Assembly (NCBI GenBank): GCA_023391635.1
Contig: JAEWAQ010000078.1
Coordinates: forward strand, 49,659 to 113,658
Reading direction: 5' to 3'
Source of the DNA: Bacillota bacterium
GTDB taxonomy: Bacteria; Bacillota; Bacilli; Paenibacillales; Paenibacillaceae
Length of the DNA stretch: 64,000 nucleotides
Of this stretch, positions 44,311 to 51,761 are shown piece after piece. The notes below the pieces were generated by a model, which searched no databases, was not told the DNA's origin, and worked only from the letters and a program-made list of their open reading frames with translations. The position numbers and the translations under genes are program-made. Numbering within the stretch: the stretch's first letter is position 1; the number at the start of each line of letters is the position of its first letter.

Positions 44311-45294
44311 TTAAAGTTTGGAAGATTGTTCCTCTCCGGCGTCATCCCCCGACCCCAGGCCCGCGGCATTGCCATGATGGTACGACGATTCTCCGTTCAC
44401 GTCCATGATCACATTCAGATGAGAAGGCAGCATAGAGAACGTGCAAGGCAGCGTCCCGCCGAATTCGCCATCCAGATTCAACTGCACGCGGTCGTCGGTC
44501 TCCACCGTGATGCGATCGCTCTGAAAATAGATGAAATGCGGATCATGCTTCACCACTTCGCCCCGCATGACCATCGTGGCAATCCGGATGAATTCCCCCA
44601 GATTGCATTTGCGCAGAGCGAGCACGTCGAACAGGCCGTCATTCGTGCTGGCATCGGGTGCCAGCCGGTCGAAGCCCGCAACGGAATTGCTGTTGGCGAT
44701 CAGGAACAGCATCAACTCTTCGTCGATCTCATCCTCCACACCGCTGGCCGTTATCTTCATCCGTACAGGATGCAGTCGGGTGATCTTCTCAAGTCCCTTC
44801 ATATAATAGGCAAGCTGTCCGACCATCGTCTTGAGCTTGCTCGGCACTTCGTAAGTCAGTTCCGTCAAGGAGCCGCCGCCCGCAATATTGATGAAATATT
44901 TGTCGTTCGCCCTGCCTACGTCCACCGGCCGGGTAAAGCCGCGTACGATCAGATCGCAAGCATCCGTCCACAGCCTTGGAATGCCATGTGCCCGCGCAAA
45001 ATCGTTCGTCGTCCCGAGCGGCAGAATCCCGAGCGAAGGCCGTTTCTGATGCGTCGACAATCCGCTGACCACTTCATTCAGCGTACCGTCTCCTCCTGCG
45101 GCTATGACCAGGTCGAATCCTCGCCGTACCGCCTCGGATGCCGCCCTTGACGCATCGCCTTCTCCTTCCGTCGCGTGACAGGAAGTTTCGATGCCGCCCC
45201 GTTCCAGTCGCTGCAGAATCGCGGGCAGTCTCCGGCGCACTTCCTCCCGGCCCGATGTCGGATTGTAGATCAATCTCGCTCTCATGATCTTCAC
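44311..45294 (-). CDS. dgkB: Diacylglycerol kinase DgkB
   Basis: The 327-residue soluble lipid kinase has LIYNPTSGREEV, the nucleotide motif AAGGDGTLNEVVSGL, LPLGTTNDFARA, a central SNSVAGFDRLAPDASTNDGLFDV and the C-terminal NLDGEFGGTLP. It returns diacylglycerol to phosphatidic acid during lipoteichoic acid turnover. The start is a GTG (45294) after a GAGGGG 11 nt upstream; an ATG three codons later is possible. The C-terminal 30 residues (SSYHHGNAAGLGSGDDAGEEQ) are a disordered extension. It is upstream of rlmCD, as in Bacillus subtilis. Confidence 0.95.
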   Translation of the reverse strand: MKIMRARLIYNPTSGREEVRRRLPAILQRLERGGIETSCHATEGEGDASRAASEAVRRGFDLVIAAGGDGTLNEVVSGLSTHQKRPSLGILPLGTTNDFARAHGIPRLWTDACDLIVRGFTRPVDVGRANDKYFINIAGGGSLTELTYEVPSKLKTMVGQLAYYMKGLEKITRLHPVRMKITASGVEDEIDEELMLFLIANSNSVAGFDRLAPDASTNDGLFDVLALRKCNLGEFIRIATMVMRGEVVKHDPHFIYFQSDRITVETDDRVQLNLDGEFGGTLPCTFSMLPSHLNVIMDVNGESSYHHGNAAGLGSGDDAGEEQSSKL

Positions 45295-45329
45295 GCTCGA
45301 TAACCCCTCTTACACGATCTATCCATGAA

Positions 45330-46190
45330 TCATGCCAATCCCTGCAGCCACTCCCGTGCTTGCCGCGCCATCCACTGCGCAATCAGCGGATGGGGCATCA
45401 ACGTTCGCCCATCGTACCGGCATCCGAGGCCCGCCAGTCTTCCAGGCACAACTTCTCTTGTAAAATATCCTTCGCTCAGAAATACCGGAAGCGCCAACAC
45501 CTTGCAGCCCGGCCGACGCGCCCGCAATCTGCCCGCCGCTTCCGCAGCCATGTCCGGCCGCAGCATCGCGATCTCCGTATCGGCGTATCCGCCCCGCTCC
45601 CGCACGGCTGCAGCCAGCGCAGCCAATCCTCGCGCCCAAGCTTCATGAAGCCCGGCATGCTCGCTGCCATGACCAATCAACAAAACAGCCGCATCAGCCG
45701 GGTTGCCGCCATCCAACAGTATCCGCGACCGATCCAGCAGCACCTCTACGATTTCGGGGTCTGCGTCGATCGGAGTACCGTACGTAAGCGCAGCCTGAAC
45801 GCGCATGCGCGGCAATTCCGTCTCCACGGCCGGCTCATCATAGGCGCCCAATGCCCAGCCGATCTCGCTCACATGCTTGCTGCCGGAAGAGACGAACAGC
45901 GGAATGACAAGCATATCCGTGACGCCCTTATCATCCAGCCGATCGATGCCGTCCTGAATCAGCCTGCCTTCGACGAGTTCGAGAAACGCCGCTACGATCG
46001 GAATCGGAGAAGTCTCCGTTCCTGCATGCCCAGCCGCATCCGCCCCCAGTTCCGTTCCCGCGGCTGCAGCCCCAATTTCCAAACCCGTAAAATTTCCTTC
46101 CAGCCGCACCGACCCGACCGCTTCATCCACATGCGACACCCAATCGCTCACCCGCGACCCGTGACTGATAACCAGAACGCCCGGCTTCAC
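45330..46190 (-). CDS. CbiX-family sirohydrochlorin/cobalt chelatase-like protein
   Basis: The 286-residue protein has two CbiX halves: VLVISHGSRVSDWV with PIPIVAAFLELVEGRL and VIPLFVSSGSKHVSEI in the first, and VLLIGHGSEHAGLH with ALPVFLSEGYFTREVVPGRLAGLGC in the second. The HGS histidines are the expected metal-insertion residues (cobalt or iron into sirohydrochlorin). An Ala/Gly/Thr-rich insert (about residues 38–60) interrupts the first half. The GTG start has AGGAGG 9–10 nt upstream. No siroheme or cobalamin genes lie nearby in the window, so the metal is uncertain. Confidence 0.88.
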   Translation of the reverse strand: MKPGVLVISHGSRVSDWVSHVDEAVGSVRLEGNFTGLEIGAAAAGTELGADAAGHAGTETSPIPIVAAFLELVEGRLIQDGIDRLDDKGVTDMLVIPLFVSSGSKHVSEIGWALGAYDEPAVETELPRMRVQAALTYGTPIDADPEIVEVLLDRSRILLDGGNPADAAVLLIGHGSEHAGLHEAWARGLAALAAAVRERGGYADTEIAMLRPDMAAEAAGRLRARRPGCKVLALPVFLSEGYFTREVVPGRLAGLGCRYDGRTLMPHPLIAQWMARQAREWLQGLA

Positions 46191-46312
46191 GATCCGTGTC
46201 CTCCTACCCGATCATGTTGCTTCCATATCATGTTATCGAACCGCTTTACCAAAGTCAATTTACGCCGGTGTCCCGAAACTGCCACGGCCAAACGGAAACC
46301 GGCTTAATACCT

Positions 46313-47476
46313 TTACAACAATCCTTCAAGCCGCACATCATACAAATATTTCAACTGATTCTCCATGTTCTTGGCCGGAAGGAGAGGGAACAGTGCATCT
46401 CGAAGGGTTACGGAAACGCGCCCTTGCAGCTGTGCTACCATACCGATCCGGTTGGACATTCTGGTAATTTGCCCGGTACGTCCGATTCGGTCGCGTTCAT
46501 ATTTTGCTAATGCCTCTTTCATGGCAGAATTGTGTTTCAGGTGACTTGCAAGGATGATTGCGTCTTCAATAGCCTGTCCGGCTCCTTGCCCCATATTGGG
46601 CGTCATGGCATGAGCTGCGTCACCGAGCAGTACGACTCGTCCGAACGCAAAGCGGCGAATGGGCGGCAGATCATATATATCATGATGGAGCATTTGTGAA
46701 TCAGAAGTTTGCGCCAATATTTGAGGTATCGGTTCATGGTAGCTTTCAAATCTCTTCCGTAAATCATGTGTCGTATAGGATTTGAATCGGGAATCTCCAG
46801 CTTGGGCATTCACGCAGGCGAACCAATAGACCCGGTTGTTCGATAAGGGAACCAATCCGAAGCGTCCTCTACGGCCCCATGTTTCTATAAATACACTCGG
46901 ATCATAATTTAGCAAGCCCGGTTCGGCCTGCACAACCGACCTCCAACAAGTGTACCCCGCATATCGTGGTTTTGCGTCCGGCAGGAGAACTTCGCGAATA
47001 TTGGAGTGAACACCATCCGCACCGACTAGCAGATCTCCTTCCTCCATTGAACCGTCTTCGAACCACACTTTCACCCCGGAATCATTTTGTTCGAATCGCC
47101 TGCAAGATTTGCCGGTATGGACAATTGGCTCCGGACCTAAAGCGCTCATGAGCAGTTCCAACAGCTTTCCCCGTTCGATCGTAACATTATCGGGTCCGTA
47201 TTTCCGGCTAACGGCGGCTGTTTCCGTACGCTGCAGGGTTTTCCCTGCTGGCGTTAGGATGCGAAGCTCATCCAACGCCTTCCCTGCCTGAAGAATTTGA
47301 TCGCCTACATTAAGCTGCTGCAATGCTTGGACTGCGTTCGCCCCGATTCCGAGCCCGGCACCTGCAAAACGCACTTCCTGCTTGCTTTCAAATACTTTCA
47401 CTTCCATCCCGATTTTACGCAAAGCAATGGCTGTGCTCAGCCCTCCGATGCCAGCGCCGATAATGATTGCTTTCAT
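46313..47476 (-). CDS. FAD-dependent monooxygenase (PHBH/UbiH class)
   Basis: The start is the ATG at 47476 (MKAIIIGAGIGGLSTAIAL); a longer frame overlaps the TetR gene. The 387-residue flavoprotein has the N-terminal FAD dinucleotide loop GAGIGGLSTA, the DG motif LLVGADGVHSNIRE and the second FAD motif VVLLGDAAHAMTPNMGQGAGQAIEDA of aromatic-ring hydroxylases. It uses NAD(P)H and O2 on an unknown, probably aromatic or antibiotic-like substrate. The ribosome site is weak (GGTGA). It follows the TetR gene by 38 nt, so the substrate may be the TetR ligand. Confidence 0.92.
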   Translation of the reverse strand: MKAIIIGAGIGGLSTAIALRKIGMEVKVFESKQEVRFAGAGLGIGANAVQALQQLNVGDQILQAGKALDELRILTPAGKTLQRTETAAVSRKYGPDNVTIERGKLLELLMSALGPEPIVHTGKSCRRFEQNDSGVKVWFEDGSMEEGDLLVGADGVHSNIREVLLPDAKPRYAGYTCWRSVVQAEPGLLNYDPSVFIETWGRRGRFGLVPLSNNRVYWFACVNAQAGDSRFKSYTTHDLRKRFESYHEPIPQILAQTSDSQMLHHDIYDLPPIRRFAFGRVVLLGDAAHAMTPNMGQGAGQAIEDAIILASHLKHNSAMKEALAKYERDRIGRTGQITRMSNRIGMVAQLQGRVSVTLRDALFPLLPAKNMENQLKYLYDVRLEGLL

Positions 47477-47514
47477 CGTGAATTCACCGCTTTCCCATAA
47501 ATTCAATCCAGTGG

Positions 47515-48120
47515 TCAAGAACGGAAACGTTCGCGACCCTCCTCCGATAAACTTCCTTCCATCATGATCGAGAACACTTGATGAAACATATCAGCGAAGT
47601 TGTACGACAGCTCGCCGATCACCTCCGGATGCTCCAAATGCTGCATCGCCTGAATCAATACGTTCGCGATAATGACCGGCGGAATATCGGAACGGAAAAA
47701 TCCATCCTTCGCCCCCTGTTCGAACATGCCGATCAGGGTTTCCGTTATGATGCTCCTGCGACGTTCCTCGAGATAGGCATAGGCTTCCGGGACGGCCCGC
47801 CGGAAGTCTTCGACGACCGAGACATGCAATTGACTAAATCTCTTCCTGACACTTAGAATGAACGACTGCACTTTCTCCGTGATATCCATCCTATCGTCGT
47901 TGATGATGCTTTGAATTTCCTGCTCGAATGAATGGTAGAAATCGTCGATTACGGCAAATAGCAGATCTTCCTTACTCGTAAAGTATTTATAAAAGGTCGA
48001 TTTGCTCATTTTCAAGTCGGATGCGAACTGCGCTGTCGAGACCTTGGAATACCCGATCGTTGCGAACTGCTGCTGGGCGTAGTTCAAAATGCGTTTTCTT
48101 ATTTTATTTTCTTTATCCAT
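47515..48120 (-). CDS. TetR-family transcriptional regulator
   Basis: The 201-residue repressor has an N-terminal TetR HTH (ILNYAQQQFATIGYSKVSTAQFASDLKMSKSTFYKYFTSKEDLL, residues about 10–54) and a C-terminal helical ligand domain. It probably controls itself and the downstream monooxygenase from the operator at 48143–48170. Only five AT-rich bases separate its ATG from a GAGGGG-like ribosome site region. Confidence 0.92.
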   Translation of the reverse strand: MDKENKIRKRILNYAQQQFATIGYSKVSTAQFASDLKMSKSTFYKYFTSKEDLLFAVIDDFYHSFEQEIQSIINDDRMDITEKVQSFILSVRKRFSQLHVSVVEDFRRAVPEAYAYLEERRRSIITETLIGMFEQGAKDGFFRSDIPPVIIANVLIQAMQHLEHPEVIGELSYNFADMFHQVFSIMMEGSLSEEGRERFRS

Positions 48121-48142
48121 TCATTCACCCCTCAAGTACTTG

Positions 48143-48196
48143 TGATACCTCATGAGTACTATTGGTATCATAATCCCAATTTTATCCTTTCGTCAA
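48143..48196 (-). promoter_or_regulatory. Promoter and inverted-repeat operator of the TetR gene
   Basis: On the minus strand TTGACG (48196–48191) and TATGAT (48172–48167) are 18 bp apart. TGATACC (48143–48149) and GGTATCA (48164–48170) form an inverted repeat with a 14-nt spacer that covers the −10 and the start site. Two AGTACT hexamers 20 bp apart (48135, 48155) lie in the same stretch. Confidence 0.6.
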
Positions 48197-48234
48197 CCAT
48201 ATATCGATAAAAAAATCCGCATTTCCTGATCCGT

Positions 48235-48591
48235 CTAAGAATCGGAAATGCGGCTTTCCTTCGAATTACTTTTGAAGGGTTCTAATACCTTTATTAGTTG
48301 ATCGAAACGAGTCGGCTGCAAATAATAATAAATTCGTTTTCCCTCCCTATGCTCTTGAATAAACCCTTCTTCCTTCAACAGTTTCAGATGATAAGATAAT
48401 TTGGACGAAGATATCTTACCTAGTTCCAATTGAAGATCGGTTGGGCATATTGCCATTGGATAATCTGTACAAGGGGGAGCGCTATAAGTCTCAATCCGCC
48501 CTGCTCTCAGGATTAGCAAAATCCTTACCCGAACCTGATCACTCAGTACTCGCGTCAATTTAACAATCTCATCTTCGTAAGTTTTCCTCAT
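48235..48591 (-). CDS. ArsR-family winged-helix repressor, probably leaderless
   Basis: The start is taken as the ATG at 48591 (MRKTYEDEIVKLTRVLSD), 118 residues. A minus promoter TTGAAA-N17-TATAAT ends 6 nt before this ATG, so the transcript would begin at or next to the A of ATG, without a ribosome site. An in-frame ATG at 48621 also lacks a ribosome site and lies inside the promoter. The protein has the ArsR fold: LTRVLSDQVRVRILLILR, then the recognition part LQLELGKISSSKLSYHLKLLKEEGFIQ and wing HREGKRIYYYL. A Cys between the helices (PPCTDYPMAICPTD) could sense metal or redox, though the pattern is not a classic ArsR site. It should repress itself and the divergent MFS gene. Confidence 0.88.
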   Translation of the reverse strand: MRKTYEDEIVKLTRVLSDQVRVRILLILRAGRIETYSAPPCTDYPMAICPTDLQLELGKISSSKLSYHLKLLKEEGFIQEHREGKRIYYYLQPTRFDQLIKVLEPFKSNSKESRISDS

Positions 48592-48597
48592 GTATTT

Positions 48598-48666
48598 ATT
48601 ATAATCAAATGGGATTGACATTTCAAATTAAATTGAAATATAATCATTTCAAACAAATTTGAAATG
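48598..48666. promoter_or_regulatory. Overlapping divergent promoters with two palindromic operators
   Basis: Plus strand: TTGACA (48615–48620) and TATAAT (48639–48644), both perfect consensus. The 18-bp spacer is the palindrome TTTCAAATTAAATTGAAA (48621–48638). A second operator, CATTTCAAA-N4-TTTGAAATG, lies at 48645–48666 over the start site. Minus strand: TTGAAA (48626–48621) and TATAAT (48603–48598), 17 bp apart, for the ArsR gene. A dimer on the spacer palindrome would block both promoters. Confidence 0.82.
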
Positions 48667-48683
48667 AGGAGTGGATTTATTTT

Positions 48684-50147
48684 ATGTCAACACATTCTTA
48701 CTACATGACCGGTAGTAAACCACGCTATCTCGGTTTGATCTTAACTTTGTTGGCACTTGCTCAACTGATCTATTCATTGGATATCAACATTGTTTTTATC
48801 GCTCTCCCCGAAATCGGAAAAGATCTTGGTTTTACGCAACAAACGTTGCAATGGGTGGTCAGCGCCTACACGATTTTTTGTGGCGGTTTTATGTTGCTTG
48901 GTGGACGTGCAGCTGATTTGATTGGACAAAAAAGAATGTTTGTGTTCGCATTGACTCTCTTTGCCGTCGCTTCCATGCTGGGAGGTCTTTCTTGGAATAC
49001 AACTGTTATTATTATTGCTCGCGCCATTCAAGGAATTGGCGGAGCATTGCTTTTCCCAGCCACACTATCGTTGATCAATCGAATCTTCGAGGAAGGACCC
49101 AGTCGTAACCGAGCCCTTGCAGTTTGGGGTGGAGCAGGTGCCAGTGGTTTAACACTAGGATCTCTATTCGGAGGCGTTCTAACGAATTCGTTTGGCTGGG
49201 AAGCCGTTTTCTATGTCAATGTTCCATTAGCCGGTATTGTTGCCCTCATTGCTCTCTTTATTATCCCTCGCGATCAACCGATCAATAAGGAACGCAATAT
49301 TGATTTATTCGGTGCAATCACGGTTACGATCGGTGCTACTTTGTTTGTTTATGTCTTCGTACAAGGCCCTGAAACCGGTTGGAGTTCAGCCAGTATTATA
49401 ACCTGTGCGATTTTGGCTGTGATGCTGCTCATCCTCTTTTTGTTTATCGAGGCGCGTAGTAAAGATCCATTAATGCCCCTTCGTCTTTTCCGTAATCGAA
49501 ACTTGGTTACAGGCGTGATCATTACCTTTATATTTATGGGTACATTCGGTGCGCTCCCCTATTTCTTGACCGTCTTGTTTCAGAATGTGCATCACTACAA
49601 CGCTTTTCAAACAGGACTCGCTTTTCTTGTTCCATCCGTATCCATTGCCGCCGGAACTCAGCTTGGCGCACGATTAGCTACGCGATATAAAGCTCGGATT
49701 TCCATGTTGATCGGTTTTACGATTGGAATGATTGGAACAGCTCTCCTTCCAATAGGTGCAAACATCGACAGTCATTATATGATGATCGTTCCCGGTCTCA
49801 TTATCTCTGGAATTGGCCAGGGAATCGTATGGACAAACATGTGGATCGTTGCTTCGATGGGTGTCATCCCGGAAGAACAAGGTGTAGCCTCAGGAATGGC
49901 TTCAACAACATTAAATATAGGAAATGCCGTTGGTCTTGCTATCTTGATTGCCGTAGCAAATGCAGGAATTCACGGGCAGAGTGGGGAGCAGCTTCTGATA
50001 GCCGTAGCATCGGGACAACGAATCGCTTTTTATCTCGCTGCTGCAGGAATGATCATCGGTGCATTGGTTACATTTGTTCTATTACGAAAAAGCCAGTCCA
50101 GTGGACAACAAATGGAGATAAACGATGGATCTAAGTTGAACCAATGA
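48684..50147 (+). CDS. MFS drug efflux transporter, DHA2 (14-helix) family
   Basis: The 487-residue protein has about 14 membrane helices and EmrB/QacA-type motifs: LDINIVFIALPEIGKDLG in helix 1, GGRAADLIGQKRMF (motif A), ARAIQGIGGALLFPATLSLI and GGAGASGLTLGSLFGGVLTNSFGWEAVFYVNVP (motif C region, given as residues about 150–182). It exports small toxic compounds with proton exchange. GAGGAG lies 12 nt before the ATG. It is under the ArsR-type operator. A hairpin at 50163–50219 follows. Confidence 0.93.
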   Translation: MSTHSYYMTGSKPRYLGLILTLLALAQLIYSLDINIVFIALPEIGKDLGFTQQTLQWVVSAYTIFCGGFMLLGGRAADLIGQKRMFVFALTLFAVASMLGGLSWNTTVIIIARAIQGIGGALLFPATLSLINRIFEEGPSRNRALAVWGGAGASGLTLGSLFGGVLTNSFGWEAVFYVNVPLAGIVALIALFIIPRDQPINKERNIDLFGAITVTIGATLFVYVFVQGPETGWSSASIITCAILAVMLLILFLFIEARSKDPLMPLRLFRNRNLVTGVIITFIFMGTFGALPYFLTVLFQNVHHYNAFQTGLAFLVPSVSIAAGTQLGARLATRYKARISMLIGFTIGMIGTALLPIGANIDSHYMMIVPGLIISGIGQGIVWTNMWIVASMGVIPEEQGVASGMASTTLNIGNAVGLAILIAVANAGIHGQSGEQLLIAVASGQRIAFYLAAAGMIIGALVTFVLLRKSQSSGQQMEINDGSKLNQ

Positions 50148-50162
50148 TACTTACAGTTCTAT

Positions 50163-50219
50163 CCGAAAGGCCCATCGCAGCCTGCTCCCGTAACGGGTTG
50201 AAGACGATGGGCTCTTCGG
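50163..50219. terminator. Hairpin between convergent genes (MFS and carbohydrate operon)
   Basis: CCGAA..GCCCATCG and CGATGGGC..TTCGG pair (13 bp with a 2-nt internal loop), with a nested CCCG/CGGG hairpin in the loop. It lies between the MFS stop (50147) and the last gene of the minus-strand operon (50233), so it probably serves both. T tracts are weak. Confidence 0.6.
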
Positions 50220-50232
50220 CAACAGCCGTACT

Positions 50233-50874
50233 TTATGTTGGCGACTCATAATGGTAGATGATTGGCAACTCGCGCCACAACGCCTCTTTCCCCCACGGGA
50301 CAAAATGCGGTTCCATCAGCCCATGCCAGTCTTGCGGCGTAAGATTCGTCTTCAGCCTTCCTTCCCGCTTCGGACTTTCCAGAGAAGCAGGCAATTCGCA
50401 GTAAGAGAAGAGCATATCTTCGTGCGCGCCGATCATGTACGTCTGATTAAAGCTGGAGGGTCGTTCCTCTTGCATTTGGTAATGGTAATAAATATAGCTG
50501 CTGTACATCTCCGGCTTCAACCGCGCGATCGAACCGACGCGCCGCTGTACCGGCCTGTTGCCACGCCAGCTTTCCCAGTCGATCGGTTCCCCGTCATGGA
50601 ACACATCGAGCATCGGCACGACCGGCCTCGGACCCGACAAACCCGGCCATTCCTGCCAATACCGGCCGGCCAAGTCTCGCGGAATGACCGACGGTTCCGT
50701 ATCGTCCATTGTTTCCGCATAGATATAGAGTTGATTGTCTGCTGAAAACCACGTGCAAACAGGCGCGCTCTGGCAATTCAGATGGTCATCCAATTCAGCA
50801 GCATACCTTTTCACCCAAGCCGCTGCGTCCACATGCTCATCCTTCCACAAAGCCCGATACATCCATCGCTTCAT
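50233..50874 (-). CDS. Unrecognised 213-residue protein ending the carbohydrate operon
   Basis: The start is the ATG at 50874 (MKRWMYRALWKDE), with AAGGAG 8 nt upstream and an ATGA overlap with the amidohydrolase. No family is recognised with confidence. The first 60 residues (WMYRALWKDEHVDAAAWVKRYAAELDDHL... STADNQ-like LYIYAETMDD) look like a small alpha/beta-barrel of the mutarotase/dimeric-barrel type, followed by a loop-rich, Trp- and Tyr-rich C-terminal half (EMYSSYIYYHYQMQEE). Its place next to a lactonase suits a sugar mutarotase or sugar-binding role. Cytosolic. Confidence 0.6.
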   Translation of the reverse strand: MKRWMYRALWKDEHVDAAAWVKRYAAELDDHLNCQSAPVCTWFSADNQLYIYAETMDDTEPSVIPRDLAGRYWQEWPGLSGPRPVVPMLDVFHDGEPIDWESWRGNRPVQRRVGSIARLKPEMYSSYIYYHYQMQEERPSSFNQTYMIGAHEDMLFSYCELPASLESPKREGRLKTNLTPQDWHGLMEPHFVPWGKEALWRELPIIYHYESPT

Positions 50875-51728
50875 TCCGCACACTCCTTGGCCAGCTTATA
50901 CACCCGCTTCGCATTATACGAACGCACGGCCGCCTTCTCATCCTCCCGCAGACCGGACGGCAGCAGAGCCTCGAATAGACGGACCACCTCTTCATAGCTC
51001 CCGCCCAGCAGCGCAACAGGCCAGTCGCTCCCGAACATCAGCCGCTGCGAACCGAACACCTCGAACAAATGATTAACGTACGCTGCGAGTTTTTCCGGAT
51101 GAAAGCCTGCTGCCATCGTGATCGTGCCCGATATTTTGCAATGGACGTTCGAGCACGCCGCCAATTGCGCCATTTCGCGCTGCCATGGCTGCATATTCCC
51201 TTCTTCTACATCTGCTCGCCCCGGTCCGCCCAAATGATTCAGCACAATGGCGAGCTCGGGGACCGCTTCCGCGAAAGGTAATACATGCGGCAAATCGCCC
51301 GGCAGGATGAGCAAGTCCAGTACACAGCCGTCTTCCGACAGCTGGCGCATGGTGGCCAACAGCTTCGTCTCGCCGTTCGTGCCGGAGGACGCTTCGCGGA
51401 AGAGGGTTCCGTTCCACCGCAGCCCCGACCATTTCTTGCGGCCCTTCACCTCACCGTAGTCGGAGCGGAATCCCTCATCGAACGGCTGCAGTCCGCCTAC
51501 TACGCCGGCGATCCACCCGGTTCGATCCGCAAGCTCGAGCATAAATTCCGTCTCGGCCAACGTCGCGGCTGCCTGCACGAGCACGACTTGCTCAACTGCT
51601 TCCGCAGCAAGATGAGGCGCCAGCATGTCGGGTAAATAGTCGCGGTAGAGGACCGTATTCTCCGGTTTCAACCAGCCATAATCCCCCCTGCTCAGCTTCC
51701 ATACATGCACATGCGTATCCGTATACAT
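50871..51728 (-). CDS. Amidohydrolase-2 family lactonase (L-fuconolactonase-like)
   Basis: The 285-residue protein has the metal-binding HxH motif in YTDTHVHVWKL at the N-terminus, a central IVLNHLGGPGR with the expected His, HCKISG, and the C-terminal FGSDWPVALLGGSYEE with the catalytic Asp. This is the COG3618 type, which includes L-fuconolactone and L-rhamnonolactone hydrolases. It would open the lactone produced by an aldose dehydrogenase such as the aldo/keto reductase of the same operon. It follows the DUF5107 gene by 33 nt. Confidence 0.85.
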   Translation of the reverse strand: MYTDTHVHVWKLSRGDYGWLKPENTVLYRDYLPDMLAPHLAAEAVEQVVLVQAAATLAETEFMLELADRTGWIAGVVGGLQPFDEGFRSDYGEVKGRKKWSGLRWNGTLFREASSGTNGETKLLATMRQLSEDGCVLDLLILPGDLPHVLPFAEAVPELAIVLNHLGGPGRADVEEGNMQPWQREMAQLAACSNVHCKISGTITMAAGFHPEKLAAYVNHLFEVFGSQRLMFGSDWPVALLGGSYEEVVRLFEALLPSGLREDEKAAVRSYNAKRVYKLAKECAE

Positions 51729-51761
51729 GCCAAACCCCCACTTTCTCCGCCCGGAACCGGT

